NCBI GenBank assembly: GCA_010356995.1
Contig: ML996689.1
Location: 315,601 to 379,600 of the forward strand
Direction of reading: 5' to 3'
Length of the DNA stretch: 64,000 nt
DNA from: Trichodelitschia bisporula
Taxonomy: Eukaryota; Ascomycota; Dothideomycetes; Phaeotrichales; Phaeotrichaceae
Within the stretch, counting starts at the first letter, position 1. Each line of letters begins with the position of its first letter. Shown in pieces: positions 46,622 through 56,125 of this stretch. Made by a program: the position numbers and the translations under genes. The notes below the pieces were generated by a model. The model was not told the DNA's origin and searched no databases. It was given only the letters and a program-made list of their open reading frames with translations.

Positions 46622-46954
46622 GAAGAGATGGGATCCCCAGTTCTCGGGATCGTTTGATCCTGATATGTCGCATTCCTCAACATCAATCCAAGTCCACGAG
46701 CCCTCGGGAGCATCGTCTGACTCTATGGGCGTAGTCATGGATGACTGGGGCCTGGGAGGGAGTTTGGGGCGGGGAAGCATCTCGGGGCTGGGAGGAATTT
46801 CAGGGCTGGGGGGGATCTCTGGGCTGAGAGGAATTTCGGAGCTAGGAGGGATCTCGGAGGTTGCGGTGGACAGTGTAACAGTGGCGATGGCTGCAGTCGC
46901 CATCACCACTCCAGCCAGGAATGCGAAGATTGGGGAAAGGGCGAGGCGGTTCAT
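46613..46954 (-). CDS. Array unit 2: small secreted protein with PEIP repeats
   Basis: 113 residues. A signal peptide (MNRLALSPIFAFLAGVVMATA) is followed by a run of five-residue repeats of SPEIP type (about residues 34-66). A short spacer leads to the C-terminal motif CDISGSNDPENWGSHLFGL, which aligns with units 4 and 5. The stop codon lies within tRNA-like sequence. It is the longest intact member of the array. There is no known domain; the protein is small, secreted-looking and Pro-rich, as for an effector-like or cell-wall peptide, which is inference only. Confidence 0.6.
   Translation of the reverse strand: MNRLALSPIFAFLAGVVMATAAIATVTLSTATSEIPPSSEIPLSPEIPPSPEIPPSPEMLPRPKLPPRPQSSMTTPIESDDAPEGSWTWIDVEECDISGSNDPENWGSHLFGL
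46775..46860 (-). repeat. 15-bp coding repeats in unit 2
   Basis: Five to six imperfect 15-bp units encode (S/P)xEIP pentapeptides. In-frame expansion distinguishes unit 2 from its paralogues. Confidence 0.75.
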
Positions 46955-47033
46955 TGTGACGGGTGAAGTGCGTGAGGATGATGGTGTGGATGTGGGAAGT
47001 GCAGATGGTCAATTATGGAGCAGCAGAGGCCGG

Positions 47034-47058
47034 CTTATAGCCTCTGCTAAGTCACAGG
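47034..47058 (-). promoter_or_regulatory. Array unit 2 promoter elements
   Basis: A GGCTATAAG TATA element about 80 bp upstream of the unit 2 ATG, preceded by CCTGTGACTTA, a one-base variant of the TGACTCA-type site seen in units 1 and 3. Confidence 0.5.
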
Positions 47059-47114
47059 GTCGAGTTTTCACAGAGTCGTGATCGACGACGTGCTTGAGCT
47101 TCATTCCCAGAGCA

Positions 47115-47186
47115 AGTGAGCTATCAACCTCGGCCCGGGTTTCTAGGACTGGTACTCGTGCCGTGTTAAGGAGCTGGTAAATCCCG
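47115..47186 (-). pseudogene. tRNA-Thr pseudogene B (after unit 3)
   Basis: The best preserved relic over the anticodon-to-T region: CGGCACGAGTACC, then GCCGAGGTTGATAGCTCA, against CGGCACTAGTACC and GCCGAGGTCGATAGTTCA in the intact gene. The acceptor and D arms are eroded. Confidence 0.8.
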
Positions 47187-47198
47187 AAGAGACGGGAT

Positions 47199-47422
47199 TC
47201 AGTTGTCCGGTCTATTTACTTCTGGAATGTTGTTTTCCTTCTCAGCACCTACGGTACACAGCTCTTGGATGAATCGTCGGGTTCCATGGACGTAGTCATG
47301 GAGGTCTCGGGGCTGGGAGCATTCTCGGAGTCTGCAGTAGAGGGTGCGGTAGTGGCGATGAGTGCATACGCCATCGCTGCTATGGCGAGGAAGGTGTAGA
47401 TTGGGCAATCGAGGCTGCTCAT
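47199..47422 (-). pseudogene. Array unit 3: broken small secreted protein gene
   Basis: From ATG 47422 the frame keeps the aligned start (MSSLDCPIYTFLAIAAMAYA, signal-like) and runs to a stop at 47249 after 57 residues, just past a Cys. Downstream, sequence equivalent to the conserved C-terminal motif remains but is out of frame, and the codon aligned with the invariant Trp reads TGA. It may still yield a short peptide but looks decayed. Confidence 0.6.
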
Positions 47423-47500
47423 TGTGACGGATGCCGAGCGCAAGGATGATGGTGCGGATGAGTGTCCTTGCAGTCGGATTCTGACAGAAAACGGAGACGG

Positions 47501-47522
47501 TTTTATAGCCCCAGCTGAGTCA
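47501..47522 (-). promoter_or_regulatory. Array unit 3 promoter elements
   Basis: GGCTATAAAA about 80 bp upstream of the unit 3 ATG with TGACTCA directly upstream on the minus strand. It is the clearest example of the array's promoter pair even though its gene is broken. Confidence 0.55.
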
Positions 47523-47584
47523 CAGGGGCCAAGTGTTCACGGACTTGTCGTTGGCGGTGAATTTGCGCTTTCATTCTTACATCT

Positions 47585-47660
47585 AGTGAGCTATCGACTT
47601 CAGCATGGCCCATTAGAGCAGATACTCGTACCGACTTGATGAGCAGCTAACGTCCAAAGG
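47585..47660 (-). pseudogene. tRNA-Thr pseudogene C (after unit 4)
   Basis: Degenerate tRNA-Thr sequence; GTTAGCTGCTC, GGTACGAGTA and GAAGTCGATAGCTCA match the intact tRNA in order. The unit 4 stop codon is the TAG corresponding to the start of the tRNA D-arm region. Confidence 0.75.
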
Positions 47661-47907
47661 CGTGCAAGAGACGTGAGACCCAGTTGGCCGGTTTTTTCGC
47701 TCCCGATATGACGCATCCCTCCTCGGCGATCAAAGTACATGAGCTCTGTAAGGGATCGTTCGGATCTGTGGGCATAGTTGCAGTTGGGGGGGGGCTGCGA
47801 GCGATCTCGGTGACCAAGGTGGATGGTGTGGGAGTGGGGACGAGTGCGTCTGCCGTCCCAACTGCAAAGAGGAATGCGAAAACTGTGGAAAGAAAGAAGT
47901 GCTTCAT
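47647..47907 (-). CDS. Array unit 4: small putative secreted protein
   Basis: 86 residues from ATG 47907 (an upstream in-frame GTG at 47934 is not used). The signal peptide MKHFFLSTVFAFLFAVGTADA is nearly the same as that of unit 5. The mature part is Pro/Thr-rich, then has two Cys (SSCTLIAEEGCVISGAKKPA), and ends NWVSRLLHAFGR. The stop lies in tRNA-derived sequence. Unknown function; paralogue of units 1, 2, 3 and 5. Confidence 0.62.
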   Translation of the reverse strand: MKHFFLSTVFAFLFAVGTADALVPTPTPSTLVTEIARSPPPTATMPTDPNDPLQSSCTLIAEEGCVISGAKKPANWVSRLLHAFGR

Positions 47908-47970
47908 TGTGATGGTGGAGTTTGGTACGAACACTAGATGGGGTTAATGCGGAGAGCTGCGGAGGCCGTC

Positions 47971-47996
47971 TTATAGCCTCGTTGTCGAGTCACGGA
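47971..47996 (-). promoter_or_regulatory. Array unit 4 promoter elements
   Basis: GGCTATAAG about 64 bp upstream of the unit 4 ATG, and CCGTGACTC upstream of it, matching the element pair of units 1-3. Confidence 0.5.
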
Positions 47997-48054
47997 GCCG
48001 AAAATTCACATAATCCTGCTGAAGATGAGCCCGGACGCTCATTAATTATCGCAA

Positions 48055-48122
48055 GTGAACTATCCACCTCAGTATGACCCTCCATGACAAGTTCCCGTGC
48101 CGCGTCCCTGAGCTAACGCCCG
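48055..48122 (-). pseudogene. tRNA-Thr pseudogene D (after unit 5)
   Basis: Keeps GTTAGCTCAG, CGCGGCAC and GAGGTGGATAGTTCA in tRNA order. The anticodon loop and intron region are diverged and the stems do not close. Confidence 0.75.
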
Positions 48123-48428
48123 AAGGGGTTCAAGAGATGTGACGCCCAGTTGGCTCGTTTATTGGCTCCGGACTTGACGATGCAGTAATGACTCACGACA
48201 CACGAATGTCCGTGGCGCTGCTCGAGGGCGCGCTGATTGAGGGCACGCTGCCATGAGACTGCCCCGCTCCTTAGACATAGTTGCGGATGGTCTGTACTTG
48301 CGAGAGATCCGAGAGACTGAGATGGAGGATGTGGGAGTGGGGATGGGTGCGTTCGTCGTCCCGAGGGCGTTCGACATCGCAAGTGCGATGAGGAAGGCGA
48401 AGACTGTGGAAAGGAAGAAGGGCTTCAT
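48113..48428 (-). pseudogene. Array unit 5: small secreted protein gene with frameshift
   Basis: From ATG 48428 the signal peptide (MKPFFLSTVFAFLIALAMSNA) and Pro/Thr-rich region match unit 4. The original frame then runs on to a stop at 48159 with an unrelated Arg/Ala-rich tail (89 residues). The conserved C-terminal end (CIVKSGANKRANWASHLLNP) survives in another frame ending at the TAG at 48113. A local near-duplication around 48215-48250 probably caused the shift. An unusual intron could in theory rejoin the frames, but I found no good splice pair. Confidence 0.6.
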
Positions 48429-48490
48429 CGTGACGGGAGGTAGAGGTTGGTGATGGCGGTAGAAGGAGATGTGGGGAACAGCGGAACTCC

Positions 48491-48500
48491 TTTTATAGCC
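48491..48500 (-). promoter_or_regulatory. Array unit 5 TATA element
   Basis: GGCTATAAAA about 63 bp upstream of the unit 5 ATG. The upstream bZIP-like element is missing in this unit. Confidence 0.5.
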
Positions 48501-48744
48501 ACTGCTATAGTGATGGGAATGGTTCACTTTACCTGGTGAAGGGGCCAATCACGGCGGACGCACTGGGTGGTTTCGCACCCCCCTTCGCGGTCGGATAGTC
48601 GAACTCCAGAATCGCGAAGAGGGATTCGGCAGTAGTCGGCATGGCAGCTCGGATGAGCCGTATTTGCACCCAGCACTGTGGCGGCCCGACGGGGAACGTC
48701 CATTGCTCAAAAGCGTCAACTTATCAGATTCGGCCCACTCTCGC

Positions 48745-50315
48745 TTACTGAAAGCTCTGCTTCAAAATGCCCGGCATCCGCTTCTCCAGATCCAGAATCA
48801 TTTGGCCAAACAGGCCATTCGCCCACGAAAACCTAGATGATCAGCTTCAGCCCGCCCACTCCGGGAATGCACTCACCACTGCCTCGTCCAATGCCCCGCA
48901 TTGAAGCTATCCACACTCTCATGAATAAGCCCCAGCCCATCCGTACTCGCCACAATCTCCTTCAACACCGCCCTCACCTCATCCTCCTCATCACTCGTGA
49001 GTATGCGCACAATACTCGCCATCGGCCACGCCAGACCCGGGCCATTATGCGGGCCCCCAACCGCATTGATAACCGGCCCACGCATGAAATACGGATTCCC
49101 AGCGCCGAGAATCATCTTCCGCGTATTCTGATAAACCACATCCGACCGTTCCACGAAGCCCATCATCGGCGCGGCAAGCAGGCTTGGAATATTCGCATCG
49201 TCCATGATATTCACGCCGCCAAACCCATCCACCTCATACGCATAAATCTTCCCAAAGCGCTTATCCTCCACGACGCCCGCCTTGAGCACCGCCGCCCGCA
49301 CACTCGCCGCAAAACTCTTCATCTCCGAGCTCAGCCCCCCTTCCCTAATCTTATCCGCGATGTCCGCCGCCGCCGCCAAGTACCGCGCAAACATCATATT
49401 CGCTGGTATGAAGAGCTGATAAATCGCCGCATCGTCACTCGGCCGGAATGCGCTCCGGACCAATCCAGTCCCCGCCGCAACCGGATTCCCCACCCCATCA
49501 TTCGCCAGCGTCTCCGTCGCGCGCGTCGTGCTCCGCATCCAGGTATACGGGCTCGGCAGGACCTTGCCGTCGGGCGCATACGTACCATTCGTCATCGCGT
49601 ACGCCGTATCCAGTACTGCCCTCACGGCACGCTTCCAGCCATACTTCCCAAAAAACGCCGCATCCCCAGTGGCGCTGTAGTATTCTGCACTAATCTGCAG
49701 AAACGCCGCCAGGCTATCCAGCTCGTACTTGCACTCAAACACCACAGTCGGATCATACGGCGGGAACACGGTGTCTCCGTTCGCGCCGCCATTACCCGCC
49801 AGCGGCAACCCGGCCTCGACGGGCGGTTGGAACGAGTTGCAAAACGGACTCGCGGCGATATACCGCGCTTGGAGGTTGATCACACCCCTCACAAGCCCGG
49901 CGAGCGGGTCGTCGCTACCGTTCACAAGCCCCATGTAAGACTGCATCTGGTTCGCGCTGTCGCGCAGCCACATCGCGTTGATATCCCCCGTGATCACAAA
50001 AGTGAGTTCCTCGTCCGACCCCTTCGCGGTGCCGCGCCAGCGAATGGCCGTGTCGAGGGTATTCGGGAAGGCATTTTCAAAGAGGCGGGCTAGGTCTGGG
50101 TCGCTGATTGTGTTGCGCAGCCGGGTAATCGTCTGCTCCACGGTTGGGGACGTGAAGGTCCGGCAGGACTCAGTCGGCCGTTGAAAGGCGAGTTGGTACC
50201 GCCCAGAGGACACCGGCGAGTGGTTTGCCGTCGCGTACTGCGCGTAGTCCGGACACTGGGCAGCCACGGCAGCCGCGCTGGCGAGCGCAAAAGTGCAAAT
50301 CCACGTTGGGGCCAT
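48745..50315 (-). CDS. GH125 exo-alpha-1,6-mannosidase
   Basis: Deduced exons, in minus-strand order, are 50315-48877 and 48832-48745 (508 residues). A signal peptide is present ([20 protein letters not shown]). The core motif [20 protein letters not shown] is typical of GH125 (formerly DUF1237). Further support is [30 protein letters not shown], and [20 protein letters not shown], which spans the intron. The C-terminus ends ILKQSFQ. GH125 enzymes are inverting exo-acting mannosidases that release alpha-1,6-linked mannose from N-glycans or mannan. The signal peptide and lack of an anchor favour secretion or a luminal location. Confidence 0.93.
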
Positions 50316-51969
50316 GGGGAGCGAGAAGGGTCGTCGTCGGGCGGGCAGAAGGGCGGAGGTGGAGGTTAAGTGGAGTTTAATATGGCGCTCGGACGGGGTT
50401 GTAAAGTGGCATTATGGGGTATTAAGGGCACGGTCGCGGGCGGGCGCCGACGCGGCATGACGGAGGTGTACCACCCGAGATGGACGGCGGTGGTTGGGTG
50501 GGCACGGCAGATGTATTGCGTACGTTTGCGGCTGGATGCTCGTGGCGGTTGGGTGGTGGTTTCTCGTGGTGCCCGCATGGCTGATGATCGGCCAGCGGGG
50601 GGGGAATGTGTGGAGAGGTGGGCGGGTCTGCTGCTCATGGTAGTTGGGTTGACCCTGCTGGAGATGGAGTGGGGACGCAGAGGCTAGATGTCGTGGCTGC
50701 GGGAGTGGGTTGCGTGGCCATGTGGTGATGCGGAGAGCCGTGTCACGGGATATGCCGTGGGTAAGGACGGGTATCGGCGGGAGGGTCGAGCCGAAGGGGA
50801 AGAAAAGTAGGCCGGCCCGAGAGGCAGAGAGGATGGTGGAATAAGATCCAACGAAAAAGTTGTGAAAGGAGGAAACTTTGAACTGATGGAGAATATTGCA
50901 GGTACTTGTCCCCATTTCCCAGTCGGGAGTGTGGTTTTCATCCGACGATGATGAAGACTTTGATTGGAAAGCCTCATGAAACATGATTCAATGCGGTTTC
51001 TCTGCAGGGCTAGAGCGCCAACCACGTGCAATAGGTACAACAGACGATCCACCATGCCCGCTTAACTGCTTTCTCTCATTTCTCCTCCTTACATAGGCCG
51101 CCCCCCCAACCCATAACTCACCACCCCAGACCATACGCCGATCCCCATCACAGTTCACCTCGCACTCTACGCCGTACTACCACGGGCCCTGGACCAACCA
51201 GTCCTCGTAGGCAAAAGTCAACGCACCATTCACGACCACACAGCATCCCCCGAAAAGGTAAGGCCGATACGAGTATGCGGCAACCGGCCCTAGCTTGGCG
51301 AGCCCGGTGCTACGGCCCGCATCACGGGAGGCCATCGGCGGGGGATAATGCGCGCGTGCCATCCCGCTGCCGCTTCTCGCTAACATTTACTTCGGCGAGG
51401 CTTCATTCGCTAGACTACAGTAGCTGTCAGCCCATCATGCCTCTTAGAACTAGTCCTGCGGTGCAACCCGGTGTTCTGGGCGGGCCGACAGACCAGCCTC
51501 GCGCGGCTGGTTTGCCTCGTGGCAGTTGGGTCGGCGGGTTCCAGCGCGAATATTTGATGAGTCTTTGACGAGTCTTGGACGCACTTGCTTTTCGCAGCAT
51601 CGTGGCGTTGCGGATGAGAGAATATGCGCTACATGAGGACATTTGCGGGGTGGGATGGGATTGGGTGCTGAGAACGAGGCTGAATGTTCGGATGCGCGAT
51701 TGGCGGTCCGGGGTGCATGCGCTGATTTGCGCACATATCCCCGAGCAGCAGCCAAGACGCGCGAAGCTTTGTGATGGCAATCCTTCTCACTGCCGTACGT
51801 GGAGATAGGTGTGGGTATGCCTTCGAATCGCTGCTGAATATGAACGAGGCCGGTGCATTTAGCCATCACTCCCTCCACCATTGTCACATCTCATCAACGA
51901 AGCTACTTTGGCCTCGTCTTCCCCATCACCACCACTTAGCTACTACACTCCATCCCATAGCCCACCATC
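50316..51969. other. Divergent upstream region, GH125 and ferric reductase
   Basis: 1.65 kb between divergent start codons, with no supported gene. Frames at 50412-50984 and 51177-51386 lack domains and have biased, leader-like composition. Confidence 0.5.
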
Positions 51970-53876
51970 ATGGATATGTCCACGCCCATCGACCCAACAG
52001 TCGCCGCCCTCCCCCTCACTGACCCCGCCTGCATAAAAGCAATGGACTCCTGCCTCGCCTTCGCCGCCGCGGGCAACGCTTCCCAAACCGTCACCCCCTT
52101 CAACGGCCAATTCGCCTACGGCCGCTGGACAACCTACTACTGGGTGATCCTGCTCGGGTTCGCAACGGCCTTCCACATCTTCTGCACACTCCGGGACCGC
52201 CGCGCGGCCCCAGTGCCAGCGAGCACACCCCGCCCCTCCGTCCTCCGCAAGGCCCAAGCAGCCGGGCGATGGGCGTTCTACCGCCGGCCCGCCGGGCGGC
52301 TGAGCTGGTTCAGCCTACCGAGCGTAGGGACACTGGTATTCATACTCGTAACCACAGTCTTCCTCCTCGGCCTCACCTTCGCCGAGCGCCCATACTACCG
52401 CCCGCACTTCGGGTACGGGTCGCCGCCCATCGCAATCCGTTCCGGGCTGATGGCCTTCGCCTGCATACCGATCCTCGTCGCGCTCTCGGGAAAGGCGAAT
52501 ATAATCACGCTACTAACGGGCGTGAGCCACGAGCGGCTGAACGTGTTGCACCGGTGGGTGGCGTGGATGAGTTTCGGGCTGAGCCTGGTGCATACGATTC
52601 CGTTCTTTTACGCGAGTATATATGATGAGGGGGATGGGGGGGATCAGCGGGTTAAGAGCGAGTTCTATACGAATAAGATGCGGGGCGCGAACGAGGTACC
52701 TTTGCCCTTCCTTTCCCCACCCCTCCTCCCCTCAAAAAAACCTAACGAAGACAGTACTCCGGCGTCCCCCCTCTAGCAATGCTCTTCGGCCTCTGCATCC
52801 TCTCCCTTCCGCCCCTGCGCAACAAATTCTACGAGTCCTTCTACGCCGTCCACATCCTGCTAGCCATAACTTACCTAGGCCTGCTCTTCTGGCACGCCGC
52901 CAACGTCAACGACTCCTGGGCCTACCTCTGGGCCACACTCGCCGTCTGGCTCGCCTCCTGGGCCGCTCGCACCTTCTACTACACCCGCCCGCTCAACATC
53001 CACAGCGCCTGGTTCGTCCCCTCCCAGGCTACGCTCGTTCCGCTTCCCGGCGCCGTGACGCGGATCGAGGTCTGGCCCCCGGAGGATTTCGCGCACTCCC
53101 CCGCCCAGCATGTGTTTCTGCGCTTCACCGCGCTCGCACCGCTGGATAATCACCCCTTCACGATCGTCTCCGCACCCATGGACTCAGGTTCCCAACCAAG
53201 TCCACTCGTTTTCCTCGCCCGCACGCACGCGGGCTTCACAGCGCGGCTCGCGCGCTACGCACTTGCGAATGTAAATGGCAAGGACGAGGCCGCCAGCACG
53301 CCGGTGTGGATCGACGGCCCGTACGGGGGTGTGTCCCGCAGCTTCGAGACGCGGTACGATACACTTGTGCTCTTGGCGGGTGGGACGGGAATTTCGGCGT
53401 GCTTGCCCTGGATGCTGAGCGCGCGGGAGGGGCGGTTGAAGCGCGTTGTACTGGTGTGGGCGGTGAGGAGGGCGGAGGCGCTGGCTTGGGTGACGGGGGA
53501 GCTTGAGGCGGTCGGGAAGGGGGAGGTGGAGGTTGTTGTGCAGATGCATATAACTGGGGAGGTGGAAGAGGGGAAGGATGGTAAGGAAGTGGGTGAGGGG
53601 CTTGGGAAGGAGGCGCGTGTCGAGGTTGCGGGGTCTGAGGGGAAGAGTGGCTTCGCTGAGCGGTTGGCGGCGTTAGGGCCGTCTCTCGAGGGCCGGCCGG
53701 TCATGAGCGAGGTATTGTCCAAGCACGTTCGGGCCGGCGAGCGGACCATGGTCTTCGCCTGCGGGCCAGAAGGGTTCCGAGTCGACGTCGCGAACGCAGT
53801 AGCGGGAGCGCAGCGGCGCGTGCTAAGCGGCGAATGCGTGGAAATCGGGATGCACATCGAAACCTTCGGCTGGTAG
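51970..53876 (+). CDS. Ferric-chelate reductase (FRE/NOX-type)
   Basis: Deduced exons are 51970-52695 and 52755-53876 (615 residues). The N-terminus is extracellular with one helix (YYWVILLGFATAFHIFC), followed by the ferric-reductase transmembrane domain. Bis-His haem ligands lie in HRWVAWMSFGLSLVH and HILLAITYLGLLFWH. The cytosolic part has the FAD-binding motif HPFTIVSAP, NADPH-binding GPYGG and LLAGGTGISACLP, and the terminal VFACGPEGF. These plasma-membrane enzymes move electrons from NADPH through FAD and two haems to reduce extracellular ferric or cupric ions before uptake. The stop codon lies 8 bp from that of the convergent C2H2 gene. Confidence 0.94.
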
Positions 53877-53884
53877 CTTCATAA

Positions 53885-56125
53885 TTAATGGCACATCATG
53901 ATCCACTGATCAATAACGTCCTGCATATCGCTCGCCACGCCCCACTGCGTCTTCAAACACCCAAACAGCTTCTGCATCGAATTGAACTCGTAGAGCAAAT
54001 TGCGCATCCGCGGCGCAATGGCAAAGTTGCCCACCGGCTCGCCGCGCAGGAACCGCACCGTGTCCGAGATGTACACTGAGCCCGTGAGCTCGGCGAGCGC
54101 GACGGATGGGTCGTCGCTCGTGTACACTACGTCTTTCCAGTCGACGACGACGGGCACGCGCACCGTCGCCAGGCCTGCGAGGAGGAAAACGCTGTACACC
54201 GTGGCGGCCGAGAACAGGCAGATAGGCATGTGAATCGTATGCGCGCGGCCCCGCGGAAGCGACTCCACAATCTCCTGCATCTGCAGCGCATGCAGCAAGG
54301 CACGGCGCGCATCATGCGTGCCCGCCCAAGCGACAAGGTCCGGGCCGGGACGCGTCACCCTTGAGCCGTCCCACAGATGCTGGGCGATGCCCTGGCGGCG
54401 ACAAACGACCTGGCAGAGAGTGGTAGACGAAATGACGGTGTCGAGGCCGAGGGCATGCCAGCGCAAGAGTGTCTCGTAGCGGTCCTCGGTGGACAGCGAG
54501 GGGCGCAGCACGATGCAGTCGTACATGCGGGCGAGGGCGCGGCGGATGTCGACTTTACCCGGCACGCCGACGGAGGTTTCGCCCTCGTCGTCGCAGTCTG
54601 AGAGCATGGATTGGACGCCTTCGAGGATGACTTTGAGGGAGAAGGCGGAGAAGGGGAGGGTGTGGAGGTCGGGCTGGGGGGTAGGGGAGAAGATGTGGTT
54701 GAAGATGCTGCGGAAGGTGGGGAGCTGGACGGGCTTGGATTGCATGTGCGATAGCCATTCCTCCGCGCTGAGGGCCATGAAGGCGGCTTCCTCGCCGGGG
54801 AGGCAGAGTTGGTTCGACGTATGGCGCAGGGATGCGACTTTGCCGGATACTTGCGCGTTTAGGCCGTCGAGAATGTAGTGCGCCAAGAGGGCGCGCTGCT
54901 GTAGCTCACGCGCTACCCAGAGGCGCCATTGGCGATCAATTTCAGGCTTGGATGCAGTTGCGGCCGGTAGCTCTTCCATGGGGTACGGCTCGCTGTCATA
55001 CATGCCGCAGAACTTGGACCAGTTGATATTGCCGTTGAACACCTGGGTTGAAGTCCGGATTTGGCGGTTCTTCGACAACATGCCATACATCTGATTAAGT
55101 ACGACCGTCAGAACCAACTGCACGCCCGGACAGCTGTCATACGGCCCGCGATGTGTGACAAAGGTCTGCCAGGAAGTAGTGACAGCTGCATTGGCGAGTC
55201 TCCAGAGCCCCTCTCCCTTCGTAATGGCATCAGCGGGACCGAGGTAAAGTGATCCAATGGCGATGGCGCTTAGAAGCAGCGGATGGATGCATTCGCCATA
55301 CACGAAAGTCGCTCGATGCAGAACCGGAAAAGTCGGAATGAACTTGACGAAGAACATGTGCAGACATTCGTCGAGGAAGACATAGTTGATGTCGGCATTC
55401 GCCGCGACGTTAGACGTCTAGTGAACTTTAGGAAAGCATGTAACTAGGCCAGAAAACCTACCCAGATGGCCACGAGCCGATTGACATCTGGAATAGCCTT
55501 CTGACTTACCCCAGTGGAGATATCAATGGGCAGTCCTCTCTCGAGGAAAGTGGGGGTTCCAGCTCTCATGTTGAGGTCGATTTGAGGAAATACAGCAGGC
55601 AAGAAGGGCAAAGCGCTAGGCTCCATAATACTGTGAAAAAGCTCCTCCGACTCGGGCCAAATCAACTCATAATCCAAGTCCATAGACTGAGTCACCGGAA
55701 AGGCGTTGGCCGTCGAAAGCTGCTGTTCCACTTCGGGAGAGGAAACCGAGATTCGTGAGCCATTGCATCCGGAAGTGCCGTTCTCAGTCTGCGGGAGACT
55801 CTCGGGGCTTACTGGTGCCTCAGAGGTGGTAGGCCTTGAGGTTTCCGTCGAGGCAGCGCCCAGCGGACGCACATGAAGCCGTTCGTGCCGACTCAGCGAG
55901 TCTTGCCTGCTGAAGGGACGCCGGCACACTTTGCATACAAATGGCCGAGCGCCCGTATCTGGGCATGAGTTAGAAGATGGTAGATTTAACTTTCCGCTAG
56001 TCTTACGGCTTCGTTCATGACGCTGTGGGGACGGATTAGCAAGTGGAAAAAGCATCCAGGGGTGGGAGTGGCACCCTGAGGTGTTCGCCCTTGGAAAAGG
56101 ACCGACGGCACCACTTGCAGTCCAT
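53885..56125 (-). CDS. C2H2 zinc-finger transcription factor, fungal-specific domain
   Basis: Deduced exons, in minus-strand order, are 56125-56075, 56022-56007, 55958-55462 and 55417-53885 (698 residues). Two tandem C2H2 fingers are completed only by splicing a 16-nt exon: MDCKWCRRSFSKGEHLRRHE, then RSHTGARPFVCKVC and RRPFSRQDSLSRHERLH. The rest carries the fungal-specific regulatory domain (DECLHMFFVKFIPTFPVLHR, ECIHPLLLSAIAIGSLYLG). Such combined proteins commonly regulate neighbouring metabolic genes. It is divergent from the MFS transporter gene (829 bp apart) and convergent with the ferric reductase. Target genes are unknown; the transporter and monooxygenase are the obvious candidates. 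Confidence 0.9.

Noticed and set aside
48159-48428. Unit 5 as an intact 89-residue gene
   Set aside because: The second half is out of frame relative to units 2 and 4, and the true C-terminal motif persists in another frame, so a frameshifted pseudogene is more likely.
46006-48600. CRISPR-like or transposon interpretation of the repeated block
   Set aside because: Units are 450-600 bp with coding and tRNA parts, no short identical repeats with spacers, no terminal inverted repeats or transposase. Segmental duplication explains it better.
50412-51386. Minus-strand frames between the GH125 and ferric reductase genes
   Set aside because: No domain or start context; the composition mirrors promoter sequence.
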